A stretch of 64,000 nt of DNA. Origin: an uncultured cyanobacterium (GTDB taxonomy: Bacteria > Cyanobacteriota > Cyanobacteriia > PCC-6307 > Cyanobiaceae). Position numbers and translations under genes: made by a program. The stretch spans positions 124,001 through 188,000 of the forward strand of contig CAIOGZ010000018.1 in NCBI GenBank assembly GCA_903858015.1, given 5' to 3'. The notes beneath the pieces are model-generated. The model was not told the origin of the DNA and did no database searches. It saw only the letters and a program-made list of their open reading frames with translations. Position 1 is the first letter of the stretch. The number at the start of each line of letters is the position of its first letter. Shown here in pieces: positions 7,104-15,820 of this stretch.

Positions 7104-9226
7104 ACGCCCCAACGTCCAGCCCCCCCTGTTGCGGCCGCGAAGACCCCGGCGCCGTAGCCCAGGGCATGGAGCGGGAGCAAGCCCAGGAGCTCAGCCGGCT
7201 GCGGCGCCAGCTGCTGGTGGCGGCGGTGCTCACCACCCTGGTGATCCTTTCAAGCCTCGCCCCGATGCTCGGCGGCCCGCAGCTGCCCTTGCTGCCGAGC
7301 TGGTTCAGCAGCCCCTGGACCCAGCTGCTGCTCTCCACCCCGGTGCTGTTCTGGTGCGGACGTGACTTTTTCAGGGCTGCCATCGCTGCATTCCGGCAGC
7401 ATTCCGCTGACATGAACACCTTGGTGGCGGCCGGCACCGGCATCGCCTGGCTCAGCTCGCTGTTCACCACCCTGTTTCCCGAGGTGCTGCGGGCCGAAGG
7501 CCTGCCGGCCGATGTCTACTTCGAAACCGCCGCCGTGATCCTCACCCTGGTGCTGCTCGGTCGCCTGCTGGAGGCCCGGGCCCGCGGCCAAACCGCCGAG
7601 GCGATTCGGCGCCTGATCCAACTCCAGCCGCCCACGGCCCGGGTGTTGCGCCATGGTCAGCCGATTGAGATTCCGGTGTCGCTGGTGGTGGTGGGGGATG
7701 AGGTGCAGGTGCGGCCCGGCGAAAAGATCCCCCTGGATGGCGAGGTGCTCCATGGCAGCTCCTGGGTGGAGGAATCGATGCTGTCGGGGGAGCCAACGCC
7801 CGTGGCCAAAGCCCGCGGCGACACCGTGATCGGCGCCTCGATCAACCGCAGCGGCAGTTTCAGCTTCCGGGTCAACCGCATCGGCGCCGATACGGTGCTG
7901 GCCCAAATCGTGGCCTTGGTGCGCCAGGCCCAGAGCTCCCGCACCCAGGTGCAGCGCCTGGCCGATCAGGTGGTGGGCTGGTTTGTACCGGTGGTGATTG
8001 CCGTGGCGATTGCCGCCTTCGTGGGCTGGTTTTGGATCAGCGGCAATGCCGTGCTGGCCCTGCTGTTTCTGGTCAGCGTGCTGGTGATTGCCTGCCCCTG
8101 CGCCCTTGGCCTGGCTACCCCCACCTCGATCATGGTGGCGTCCGGTAAGGGGGCCGAGAACGGCCTGATCTTTCGCAGCGCCGAAGCCCTGGAAACCGCC
8201 GGCAAGCTGCGCACCGTGGTGATCGACAAGACCGGCACCCTCACCCGCGGCCAGCCCCAGGTGAGCGATTTTGAGCGGCTACCGGGGGCGGCGCTGCCGG
8301 CCCCAACCCTGCTGGCCCTGGCGGCCGCCCTGGAATCCCGCTCGGAGCATCCCCTGGCCGAAGCGATTGTGAGCTATTGCCGCCAGGCCCTGGGCCAGGG
8401 CTTGGCCCAAGCCTTGCCCCAGGCAGAAGCGCCCGAGCTGGAACGGTTCGAGGCCGTGGCTGGCCGGGGCGTGCAGGCGGTGGTCGGGGGCCAGGAGGTG
8501 CGGATCGGCACGCCTCGCTGGCTGCCGGAGCTCGGCATCGCCACGGCCAGCCTGGCGCCGCTGCTGGAGCGGCTCGAGGCCGCCGCCTGCAGCGTGGCGG
8601 TGCTGGTGGTGAATGGGCGCCTGGAGGCCTGCTTCGGCGTCGCCGACCCGCTTAAACCGAGTTCGGCGGCGGCGGTGGCTGCCCTGCAACGGCTAGGGCT
8701 GGAGCTGGTGATGCTCAGTGGCGATGCCCGCCGCACGGCGGAGGTGGTGGCAGCCCAAGTTGGCATTCAGCGGGTGATCGCCGAGGTGCGGCCGGCCGAT
8801 AAGGCCGCCGTGGTGCGCCGGCTCCAGGGGCAGGGGGAAGGTCCGGTGGCGATGGTGGGCGATGGCATCAACGACGCGCCCGCCCTGGCCCAGGCGGATG
8901 TGGGGATCGCCATGGGCAGCGGCACCGATGTGGCGATCGCCGCCAGCGACATCACCCTGATCTCCGGCAACCTGGCGGGCGTGCCGGCGGCGATCGAGCT
9001 CAGCCGGGCCACGATGGCCAATATCCGCCAAAATCTTGTCTTTGCTTTTGCCTACAACTTGGCCGGCATTCCGATTGCCGCCGGGCTGCTGTTTCCGTTC
9101 ACGGGCTGGTTGCTGAGCCCGATGCTGGCCGGCGCCGCCATGGCCTTCAGCTCCGTATCGGTGCTGAGCAATGCCCTGAGACTACGCCGATTCCGGCCCG
9201 CCCCCCTACCCATGGCAGCCGCCTGA
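7100..9226 (+). CDS. Copper-transporting P1B-type ATPase without HMA domain
   Basis: This 708-residue P-type ATPase pumps Cu(I) across the plasma or thylakoid membrane. All P-type blocks are present: LSGEPTPV (actuator), IACPCALGLATP with the CPC transport motif in the sixth core helix, IDKTGTLT with the phosphorylated Asp, SEHPLAEAI with the P1B His-Pro, and VGDGINDAPAL. YNLAG and the MAFSSVSV helix supply the other Cu(I)-type residues. The usual N-terminal metal-binding HMA domain is missing; only an SSPPCCG sequence precedes the first helix. The start ATG overlaps the upstream stop, and the stop overlaps the downstream cupredoxin ATG, so the three genes form an operon. Confidence 0.93.
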   Translation: MNAPTSSPPCCGREDPGAVAQGMEREQAQELSRLRRQLLVAAVLTTLVILSSLAPMLGGPQLPLLPSWFSSPWTQLLLSTPVLFWCGRDFFRAAIAAFRQHSADMNTLVAAGTGIAWLSSLFTTLFPEVLRAEGLPADVYFETAAVILTLVLLGRLLEARARGQTAEAIRRLIQLQPPTARVLRHGQPIEIPVSLVVVGDEVQVRPGEKIPLDGEVLHGSSWVEESMLSGEPTPVAKARGDTVIGASINRSGSFSFRVNRIGADTVLAQIVALVRQAQSSRTQVQRLADQVVGWFVPVVIAVAIAAFVGWFWISGNAVLALLFLVSVLVIACPCALGLATPTSIMVASGKGAENGLIFRSAEALETAGKLRTVVIDKTGTLTRGQPQVSDFERLPGAALPAPTLLALAAALESRSEHPLAEAIVSYCRQALGQGLAQALPQAEAPELERFEAVAGRGVQAVVGGQEVRIGTPRWLPELGIATASLAPLLERLEAAACSVAVLVVNGRLEACFGVADPLKPSSAAAVAALQRLGLELVMLSGDARRTAEVVAAQVGIQRVIAEVRPADKAAVVRRLQGQGEGPVAMVGDGINDAPALAQADVGIAMGSGTDVAIAASDITLISGNLAGVPAAIELSRATMANIRQNLVFAFAYNLAGIPIAAGLLFPFTGWLLSPMLAGAAMAFSSVSVLSNALRLRRFRPAPLPMAAA

Positions 9227-9654
9227 TGCTTTCCGACGCAGCCCAAACCTCCCTTTGGCGCACAATCGACCAACCGATAGCCTTGAAGGGGCTGGTTGTT
9301 GGAATTGGCTTGCTCTTGATCGCTGCGGAGCTGTGGTGGTTTCTGGGCCGCCATGGCGCCGGTGTGGCGGCCCGGGGTAGCGACACGGGCCTGCAGGAGA
9401 TCACGATCAGCGTCGATGGCGGCTACAAGCCAGCGCGCATCCAGGTGAAGGCAGGCAGGGCGATGCGGCTCTGCTTCCATCGCCTCGATCCCAGCGGCTG
9501 CCTGGCGCAGGTGATCTTCCCCGATTTCCAAACAAGCCTTGATCTGCGCCTCCATGCCACCACCTGTGTGGAGTTACCGGCGACGGCAGCAGGCGTTTAT
9601 CCCTTCCATTGCGGCATGAATATGGTGAGGGGCGTGCTGGAGGTGGTAGAATAA
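9226..9654 (+). CDS. Membrane-anchored cupredoxin-domain protein
   Basis: This 142-residue protein has one N-terminal anchor (LKGLVVGIGLLLIAAELWWFL) followed by a cupredoxin-like beta domain: QEITISVDGGYKPARIQVKAG, LCFHRLDPSGCLAQVIFP and the ligand-like end GVYPFHCGMNMVRGVLEV. The H-C-x-M-x-M cluster and the upstream FHR suit copper binding. The ATG overlaps the ATPase stop (TGATG), so it is co-translated with the pump. It probably buffers or hands over copper on the far side of the membrane. Confidence 0.85.
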   Translation: MLSDAAQTSLWRTIDQPIALKGLVVGIGLLLIAAELWWFLGRHGAGVAARGSDTGLQEITISVDGGYKPARIQVKAGRAMRLCFHRLDPSGCLAQVIFPDFQTSLDLRLHATTCVELPATAAGVYPFHCGMNMVRGVLEVVE

Positions 9655-9820
9655 TATTCAAAGCGCAAATAGGCCATCGCATTAGCGCCCCGGTGCGGTG
9701 GTGCACCATCGCATCGATGTAGCGCAGGTCTAGCTGGAGCCGGTTGAACCCAGATCGTGGGCGTGGGCGGCGTGGGGCTGGCCGGCGCCGCCCGGGCCGC
9801 CAGCGGAACCGACGCGGAGT

Positions 9821-10474
9821 TCAGCCAGGTGGTTTCTCGGCGATCACCGCAAAGAAGGGATCGCCCTGGCCGCCGAGCCAACCGAGGGGACCTTCGGCCC
9901 GCGTCGGTTCCGCCAGCTGCTCGGGGGCAGGCCAGCCCTGGGCCAGCAGCACCTTGGCCACCAGCGCGAGGCGATCCTGATCGCTGCTTTCGGCCCAGAT
10001 CCGCGCTGCCTTTTGGGCAAACATGCGGTTGGAGAAGGCCACGATCAGTTGGCCGCCGGGCCGCACCACCCGCAGCAATTCGGCAGCCACCGCCTCCGGT
10101 TGCTGCAGGTACTGCCAGCCGGCCACCACCAAGGCCGCATCAATGCTGTCGCTTTGCAGCGGTAAGCGCTGGTCGAGGTTGAGGTTTTGCTGCCAATGGC
10201 GATCCAGCCTCGGGTTGGCCTCCAACTCGCGGGTGTTGAGCCCGTGGCCGATCACACTGCTATAGCGAGTCGATTCAGGCAGATGGCTCACCCAGCTGCT
10301 CATCAGATCAAGCACCACAGCCCCCGCTGGGATCCGCTCGGCGTAGAGGGCCCGCAGGCGGGCGCGGAAGGCCGCATCCAGATGCTGCACAAAGCGGGGT
10401 TCGGCGTAGAAGAGGGCGTCGTCCGATCCGTCTGATTTCCAGCGCTGCTGCGCACTGAGCACCTGTACGGCCAT
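9821..10474 (-). CDS. SAM-dependent methyltransferase, type 11-like
   Basis: The start at 10474 (MAVQVLSAQQRWKSDGSDDALFY) gives 217 residues and is preferred over a 338-residue extension whose extra N-terminus is low-complexity. The methyltransferase core is visible: VVLDLMSSWVSHLP (a degenerate glycine-rich motif I), SVIGHGLNTRELEANP (acidic/nucleotide loop), DSIDAALVVAGWQYLQQPE (motif II region) and LLRVVRPGGQLIVAFSNRMF (post-II). The replacement of GxGxG by DLMSSW is common in this cyanobacterial subgroup. Substrate is unknown. Confidence 0.75.
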   Translation of the reverse strand: MAVQVLSAQQRWKSDGSDDALFYAEPRFVQHLDAAFRARLRALYAERIPAGAVVLDLMSSWVSHLPESTRYSSVIGHGLNTRELEANPRLDRHWQQNLNLDQRLPLQSDSIDAALVVAGWQYLQQPEAVAAELLRVVRPGGQLIVAFSNRMFAQKAARIWAESSDQDRLALVAKVLLAQGWPAPEQLAEPTRAEGPLGWLGGQGDPFFAVIAEKPPG

Positions 10475-10876
10475 GGCGGCGGTTGAACAAAGCAGTAACT
10501 CACTGTGCCCCGTCGGGGGCCTGGTCGCGGATTCGAGCCGCAGCAGGCGGGGGCAGACCGCAGAACTGATGCGTAGGCGGGCCCCGAGTGTTTTGGCACA
10601 GACGCAACAGGGGAACGGCAAGCAGTTCTGGATCGATCCGGATGCTGCGCGGAGTTGGTGGCCTAGCAATTGGGTGGTCGCGGCGCCCTCGCCCTGGGCA
10701 GAATAGGCCTGCGCTGTAGTTTCTCGGCCCAGGCTATGGGGCACTTGCATGGGCGTTGTTTTTGTTATGGCTACGCCTGGGCCAGCTGACTCGCCACGGA
10801 CCTGTTTGGCTACAGTCTTGGGGATGCCGGTTTCCAAGTCTCAGTTGCTAAGATCAAAAAATTTGCTGTCTGCACC
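10475..10876. other. Intergenic region without a supportable gene
   Basis: This is 402 bp between a leftward methyltransferase gene and a rightward secreted-protein gene, so it should hold both promoters. Short ORFs here are Arg/Ser-rich shadows. I see no RNA gene or strong terminator. Confidence 0.5.
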
Positions 10877-11635
10877 ATGGTCCAGAAGTACGCAAAAATT
10901 GGCTTTTGGCTGGCTTGTGCCTTCAGCGGCGCCGCGCTGATCGCCACAGGCTTGCCAGCTGCTTATGCCCAGGCTGCTGTGGGCGATCAGCCAACCTCGT
11001 CGGACAGCAAGGTAAGCGAAATCCTCAGGGAGAATCCCTTGGTACCACTAGCAGCTCAGAACTATGGCCTCTGCGCTGGCGCCGTGACCTTCAACTTTAA
11101 TGGCATCACCTATGCACGTTGCCGCTTGATGCATGGCAATAGCTTGGCTATCAAGCACACCTATTCTGGCAAGAATGCTCAGACTGTCAATCAAATTGGC
11201 AATGCACAAGGCAATGGGGCGTTTATGGTCAGCACCTACAGCCCCCCGAAGCCTTCCCAGTACGCCCTCTATTCCTGCCCAGGTCCGGGCTCATTTGCCC
11301 AGTGCAATGGTGGGATCTGTTTCACAAATACAACAGGCAAGGCCTTTCCTGGGTTGGGAAAGTTGTCCAGCAATGAGATCATCTGTTCCTGTCCGATCAC
11401 AACCACCAGGGACTACCACGTCACCGGGCCAGCCCAATGCCCGACCGCGCGCTCCCAGTACGACGCGATCTGCGGCACGTTCAGCCAGGCATCGGGGACC
11501 GCAAACGGCGCCAGCCTCTACATCGGCTCTGGTGGACCTCCTGAAGTGACCCTGGCGATGAATGCCTATTACGACAGAGTCTTCAAAACCTCCAGCGGCT
11601 CCAAGACCTGTCAACGCCCAGGAACGACCCGTTGA
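10877..11635 (+). CDS. Cys-rich secreted protein, unrecognised
   Basis: This is 252 residues with a clear signal peptide (FWLACAFSGAALIATGLPAAYAQA, cleavage near residue 32). The mature part is rich in Ser, Thr, Asn and Gly and carries ten Cys, several in close pairs (SCPGPGSFAQCNGGICF; IICSC), which suggests disulfide bonding outside the cytoplasm. No family is recognised. Codon and base use are less GC-rich than the neighbours, hinting at horizontal origin. It stands alone, with amt about 310 bp downstream. Confidence 0.65.
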   Translation: MVQKYAKIGFWLACAFSGAALIATGLPAAYAQAAVGDQPTSSDSKVSEILRENPLVPLAAQNYGLCAGAVTFNFNGITYARCRLMHGNSLAIKHTYSGKNAQTVNQIGNAQGNGAFMVSTYSPPKPSQYALYSCPGPGSFAQCNGGICFTNTTGKAFPGLGKLSSNEIICSCPITTTRDYHVTGPAQCPTARSQYDAICGTFSQASGTANGASLYIGSGGPPEVTLAMNAYYDRVFKTSSGSKTCQRPGTTR

Positions 11636-11832
11636 GTGGCAACCGAGCTTGCCTCTGCCGGATCTGTGGGTGGATGCGCTGCTGAAGCTCCTGCGGGGGG
11701 GGCATCGTCTGGAAGGCCGATCGGGCCGGGTTGGCCCCAGCCCTCGGGGTGTGGCCGCAGCAAGGGACTGGTTAGGGGTAAGCAGAATGGAGCGCCGGGA
11801 TGCCAGGAGGCGATCGATGAATCGGGGATTCA

Positions 11833-11872
11833 GTATCAAAGGCAACAAAAAACAGGCTAAATGGGCTAATTT
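11833..11872 (+). promoter_or_regulatory. Candidate NtcA-activated promoter of amt
   Basis: The sequence GTA-N8-AAC at 11833-11846 differs by one base from the NtcA consensus GTA-N8-TAC. It is followed after 20 nt by TAATTT at 11867-11872, matching the -10 form TAN3T. This is the class II spacing of NtcA promoters, upstream of an ammonium transporter gene normally under NtcA control. The single mismatch and lack of a footprint keep this tentative. Confidence 0.4.
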
Positions 11873-11945
11873 TGGCCACCCACCTTCATCTGGGGGTCGT
11901 TACATTTCTGGGCCAGTCCCCACCTGGTCCCCCAGGAATTGACCC

Positions 11946-13424
11946 ATGGCTGCTCCCCCAATGGCTTCGCCCCCCATGGCTGCGTCCCCAACCCGTCCGT
12001 TCAGGCAACGGCCCAAGCGGCTGGGGCAGGCCTCCCTGCTCGAAGCACCCTCGCTGCTATTGCGCCGCATCCGCGGCCTTTCCTCCAGGGAGGGTCTCAC
12101 CTGGCTGGCCTGTGTGCCGCTGGCGCTGTTTGGTCTGGGGGTGTTTAATCTCTCCGCCCACGCCGCCGAGCTGCCCGAGCTCACACCTACCTTCCTGGTC
12201 AACAACCTCTGGCTGGCCATTGCCGCCTTCCTGGTGATCTTCATGAACGCCGGCTTCGCCATGGTCGAAGCCGGGCTCTGCCGCCAGAAGAACGCTGTCA
12301 ACATCTTGAGCAAGAACCTGATCGTTTTCGCGCTGGCCGTGACGGCCTACTGGGTGATTGGCTATTCGCTGATGTATGGCGATTCGATCGCCGCTGGCTG
12401 GCTCCATTTCAAGGGACTGTTCTTCGATCCCACCGTCACCCCCGAGATGGTCAAAGAAGGCAAGCTGGTTCCCAGCGTTGATTTTCTCTTCCAGGCTGCC
12501 TTCGCCGGCACCGCCGCCACGATCGTGTCGGGGCTGGTGGCCGAGCGGATCAAGTTCAAGGAATTTGTTTTGTTTTCTTTAATCCTCGTCGGCATCATCT
12601 ATCCGATTGCGGGCAGCTGGAAATGGAATGCCTCCGGCTGGCTCAATCAGCTCGGCTTCATCGACTTCGCCGGATCCACCTTGGTGCACACGGTTGGCGC
12701 CTGTGCCGGGCTCGTGGGGGCGATCATCCTCGGCCCCCGCATCGGCAAGTACGTCGATGCCAAGCCCCAGGCCATCCCCGGCCACAGCGTCGCCCTGGCC
12801 ACCCTGGGCTGCCTGATCCTCTGGCTGGGCTGGTACGGCTTCAACCCCGGCTCGGTGCTGGCCATGAATGAAACCGTGCCTTACATCGCCGTGACCACCA
12901 CCCTGGGGGCGGCGGGCGGTGGCATCGCCGGCACCCTGGTCTCCCAGCTCCGCACCGGCAAACCCGACCTGACCTTCACCATCAACGGCATCCTGGCCGG
13001 TTTGGTGGGAATCACCGCCGGTTGCGATGCCATCTCGATGCCGGCGGCCTGGGTGATTGGCTTCATCGGTGGTGCCCTGGTGGTTTATGCGGTGAGCTTT
13101 GTCGATGCCCTCGGCATCGATGACCCCGTGGGCGCCTTCTCGGTGCATGGTTTCGGCGGCATCTGGGGCACCCTGGCCGTCGGCCTCTTCCACATGGACA
13201 AGGGCCTGCTCACCGGCCATGGTTTCGGCCAACTCGGCCTGCAAATCCTCGGTGTGGTGTGCTACGTGGTCTTCACCTTGGTGGTGTCGTGGATCCTCTG
13301 GAGCGTGCTCGCTGCCCTCGGTGGTGGCCTGCGGGTGGGAGAAGATGAGGAGTTGGGTGGCCTCGACCTCAGCGAGCACGGCATGGAGGCCTATCCGGAG
13401 TTCGTTTCCACCACAAACGTCTGA
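11946..13424 (+). CDS. amt: Ammonium transporter Amt
   Basis: This 492-residue polytopic permease for ammonium uptake has an Amt core from NNLWLAIAAFLVIFMNAGFAMVEAGLCR (helix 1, typical signature) through FIDFAGSTLVHTVGACAGLVG, GWYGFNPGS and DPVGAFSVHGFGGIWG. The last contains one of the twin pore His, as does STLVHTVG. About 70 N-terminal residues precede the core, including a second hydrophobic segment ending in SAHAAELP that looks like a cleavable leader; the first ~45 residues (MAAPPMASPPMAAS) may be an over-extended start. The acidic tail is short. Nitrogen control is suggested by the upstream NtcA-like site. Confidence 0.95.
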   Translation: MAAPPMASPPMAASPTRPFRQRPKRLGQASLLEAPSLLLRRIRGLSSREGLTWLACVPLALFGLGVFNLSAHAAELPELTPTFLVNNLWLAIAAFLVIFMNAGFAMVEAGLCRQKNAVNILSKNLIVFALAVTAYWVIGYSLMYGDSIAAGWLHFKGLFFDPTVTPEMVKEGKLVPSVDFLFQAAFAGTAATIVSGLVAERIKFKEFVLFSLILVGIIYPIAGSWKWNASGWLNQLGFIDFAGSTLVHTVGACAGLVGAIILGPRIGKYVDAKPQAIPGHSVALATLGCLILWLGWYGFNPGSVLAMNETVPYIAVTTTLGAAGGGIAGTLVSQLRTGKPDLTFTINGILAGLVGITAGCDAISMPAAWVIGFIGGALVVYAVSFVDALGIDDPVGAFSVHGFGGIWGTLAVGLFHMDKGLLTGHGFGQLGLQILGVVCYVVFTLVVSWILWSVLAALGGGLRVGEDEELGGLDLSEHGMEAYPEFVSTTNV

Positions 13425-13659
13425 GCCTGATCGCTCGACTGCTGGGCGGAGGTAACAGAAGCGAGCGCACTGCACCCCCTGGCCCGCGACGAAATCCTGG
13501 GCCAGGCTGTGGTGTTGTCAGCACTCCACACCGCAGCCCCCTGCGTTTTCCCGATCCAGCAAGGGCCCGATCTGTCTAAATCAACCCACCCACTTGCCTG
13601 GCCTTTGGTAGCCGTTCGCTGGCCTAGGATCAAGTGATGCAGATCGCCCCTTTGATCCG

Positions 13660-14169
13660 ATGGCCGATAGCGAGCAAGGGGAGTTGAGCCTGCTGGCGCC
13701 AGGCACTGAATCGCCAAAGCTGGCGACTGGCGCCGCCCAGGCGCCAGTGGAATGCAAGGGCATCCGCTCCACCCAGGATTTCCCCGCTGATCCGAGCGCC
13801 CTGAGCCGCGAGCAGATCGAGCACCACTACCAGGCGATGCGCAACAGCCACGCCTCGTTGACGCGCTCCCGGGGCCAGCTGCAGCGCCGTTCCAGGGAGC
13901 TCACCCTGGCGCGGGACCAGTTTTTACAAACCCTGCGCAGCTACGAGGGCCGCTTGATGGAGCTGGGGCAGGAGCGGGCGGACGCCCTGCGCATCGCCCA
14001 GGACATGCACCGGGAGCTGGAGGCCTTCGAGGAGAAGCAGCAGGCCCTTGATGGAGTGCTCAAGGAACTTGATGCCGCCAAGGAGGAGGCGGGCTACTGG
14101 AGCATCTTCAACATCACCCGGCTGGTCGAGCGCATGCGCAGCCTGCTGCGCGGGAGTAGCGAGGCCTGA
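13660..14169 (+). CDS. Coiled-coil hypothetical protein
   Basis: This 169-residue soluble protein has a disordered N-terminus followed by a long predicted coiled coil (about residues 55-145: REQIEHHYQAMRNSHASLTRSRG...ERADALRIAQDMHRELEAFEEKQQ) and an amphipathic end YWSIFNITRLVERMRSLLRG. No enzyme motif is seen. Its stop overlaps the next gene's ATG (TGATG), so the two are coupled and probably act together. Confidence 0.6.
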   Translation: MADSEQGELSLLAPGTESPKLATGAAQAPVECKGIRSTQDFPADPSALSREQIEHHYQAMRNSHASLTRSRGQLQRRSRELTLARDQFLQTLRSYEGRLMELGQERADALRIAQDMHRELEAFEEKQQALDGVLKELDAAKEEAGYWSIFNITRLVERMRSLLRGSSEA

Positions 14170-14675
14170 TGGGGGATCTGAGCGATCGCTTTGGTGCGCT
14201 GATGGCGCGCATGGCCAAGGGGGATGCGGAGCTGTTCCGCACCGTGGGCGAACAGAACGCCGCGATCCGTGGGCTGGTGGAGGAGCTGGCAGCGGAGCCG
14301 CCTGCCGAAGCCTTGGCGGCGGCGGCCCTGCAGGCAGCACCCCAATCCCTGCTGCCCCCGGAGCAGTGCCATCCCAAGGCCCTCAAGGCCCGTTTTGCTA
14401 CGGCCGCAGCCGCCCACGCCCATCTGGAATCAATCCTGGGGCCTGCTCCCACCAAAAAGAAAACCTGGGAGTACCTGGGCAGCGTGTTTGCAAGCGGCAC
14501 CTGGCCCGCACCGGCCCGAGCACTAGGGGGGTCGGCAGCTGGCCGCAGCAGCAGCGCGGGCGCTAGCGGCCCAGAGGCCCTAGCCCAGTTGGAGACGCGG
14601 CTACTGCAACGGATCGACCAGCTGGAGGATCGCCTGATCGCGGTTCTAGCCCAGGTGCTCCAGGACAAAACCTGA
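14169..14675 (+). CDS. Hypothetical partner of the upstream coiled-coil protein
   Basis: This 168-residue, mainly helical protein (LSDRFGALMARMAKGDAELF...AAIRGLVEELAAE) has a middle KARFATAAAAHAHLESILG segment, a Ser/Gly linker and a final amphipathic coil (LETRLLQRIDQLEDRLIAVLAQVL). No family is recognised. The start overlaps the upstream stop. The shared coiled-coil character suggests a hetero-oligomer, which is an inference. Confidence 0.55.
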   Translation: MGDLSDRFGALMARMAKGDAELFRTVGEQNAAIRGLVEELAAEPPAEALAAAALQAAPQSLLPPEQCHPKALKARFATAAAAHAHLESILGPAPTKKKTWEYLGSVFASGTWPAPARALGGSAAGRSSSAGASGPEALAQLETRLLQRIDQLEDRLIAVLAQVLQDKT

Positions 14676-14867
14676 GCCCCAGCAGGGCGTCCCCTGGGCG
14701 CTTCCAGCCCGCCGGCCTTTTGCTGAGGGCTGTTGCGGCATGGCCTGGCGAGCGATGGCGCCCGGCGTGGTGCCGTTGATGGCGTCAGCGGCGGCGGCTG
14801 GGGGAATGGAGCCGGGGCCTAGCCGGAGCTTTGGTTGTCGAGGCGGCAGCGGCGCGGAAGCTAAGCC

Positions 14868-15410
14868 TTACGGGGTAATGCCAGCAGCGAAAAGCTGCAA
14901 GCGCTGGCCCTCGGTTTGGGCCTCGGCCAGCAACTGGTTCCAGTCATCCGGAGGGTGGCCGTTCTCTAGCATCTTTCGGAACACCCGATAGGCATCGTCG
15001 CTGCTGCCGTAGGCGCGTTTGCTGTGGTCGTCATTAACCCAGGCGAGCACAATCAGTTTGCTGGCCGTGTGGTAGCGGAAGAAGAGCCGGTACTGCTGGA
15101 AGAACTTGGCCCGAAACCAGTGCTTGTGATCATCGCCCAAGCTGCCGCCTTGGCGATACTCAGAACGGGCTGGATCCTGCGGGATGATGTTGAAGGCTAA
15201 CTTGACGATGGCGGCCAGTCGTTTGCTGGCGTTTTTGTTCATGTAGCCACTCGGGTCCTTCTGTTTGAAGGCCTCAACCTGTTGCGCCAACGCCTCAATC
15301 TGGGCGAGGAAGAGCGGATGCGCGAAAACCGTCCAGCCGTAAACGATCAGCGGTGGGGCCATCGCTACAGCCTTGGCTGGCGTCTTGGATGGCAGCTTGG
15401 CCGCGCTCAT
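14868..15410 (-). CDS. yhaV: YhaV-type toxin of a type II toxin-antitoxin system
   Basis: This 180-residue RelE-superfamily ribonuclease toxin carries the YhaV family hallmarks in order: NGW-like start region YGWTVFAHPLFLAQIEAL, LAAIVKLAFNIIPQDPARSEYRQGGSLG, HKHWFRAKFFQQYRLFFRYH and IVLAWVNDDHSKRAYGSSDDAYRVFRKML. The last two contain the conserved Arg/Lys/His residues used for RNA cleavage. The start ATG overlaps the antitoxin stop (ATGA at 15407-15410). Toxins of this family cleave mRNA in association with ribosomes. It is intact at normal length (about 154-180). Confidence 0.88.
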   Translation of the reverse strand: MSAAKLPSKTPAKAVAMAPPLIVYGWTVFAHPLFLAQIEALAQQVEAFKQKDPSGYMNKNASKRLAAIVKLAFNIIPQDPARSEYRQGGSLGDDHKHWFRAKFFQQYRLFFRYHTASKLIVLAWVNDDHSKRAYGSSDDAYRVFRKMLENGHPPDDWNQLLAEAQTEGQRLQLFAAGITP

Positions 15411-15745
15411 TCATCATCTGCCGAGAGGGCCGCATCGAGATCAAGCTCGATGCCAGCGACCAGCGATTGGAGCCGTTCGAGCCGGGCCGCATCCACGGCC
15501 TGCAGGCGCTCGGGATGGCTGGCCATGTCGCGAGCCAGAAAGCCCAGGAACTGGCCGAGCACCGGGTCTTCAGCTTCTGGAGCATCGGGGCTTGTAGAGC
15601 GCGACAGCACTACTTCGCCGCTGGGGCGAAAGCTGTAGCGGATCTTGTCGCGCTTGCCGAGCCGAAGGGCGCGACGCACGCTTTCCGGCACGGTGGTCTG
15701 GTAGCGGTCGGTCAATGTGGATATGGCGTCGGGGCTGGCAAGCAT
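15407..15745 (-). CDS. prlF: PrlF-type antitoxin, AbrB-like DNA-binding
   Basis: This 112-residue antitoxin starts at ATG 15745 (MLASPDAISTLTDRYQTTVPESVRRAL) and shows the swapped-hairpin AbrB/SpoVT fold: STLTDRYQTTVPESVRRALRLGKRDKIRYSFRPSGEVVL. The acidic helical C-terminal half (DPVLGQFLGFLARDMASHPERLQ) would bind the toxin. It is the first gene of the pair, as expected. A palindrome 60-75 bp upstream is its likely operator for autoregulation. An in-frame ATG at 15778 would add 11 residues and place the start closer to the palindrome. Confidence 0.87.
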   Translation of the reverse strand: MLASPDAISTLTDRYQTTVPESVRRALRLGKRDKIRYSFRPSGEVVLSRSTSPDAPEAEDPVLGQFLGFLARDMASHPERLQAVDAARLERLQSLVAGIELDLDAALSADDE

Positions 15746-15778
15746 GGGGCGCTGCGGCCAAAGGGTGGATGGCTGCAT

Positions 15779-15820
15779 GGTAATGCATTTGCCTTGTCAG
15801 GGCAATGCAACTGCATTGCC
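15779..15820. promoter_or_regulatory. Palindromic operator upstream of the prlF-yhaV pair
   Basis: A perfect 20-bp palindrome, GGCAATGCA-AC-TGCATTGCC, lies at 15801-15820, with an imperfect copy of the same half-sites (GGTAATGCA/TGCATTTGCC) at 15779-15793. The pair lies directly upstream of the antitoxin gene, where AbrB-like PrlF dimers would bind to repress their own operon. Confidence 0.6.

Noticed and set aside
9821-10837. Long start of the methyltransferase gene
   Set aside because: The extra ~120 residues are low-complexity and the domain begins at ATG 10474.
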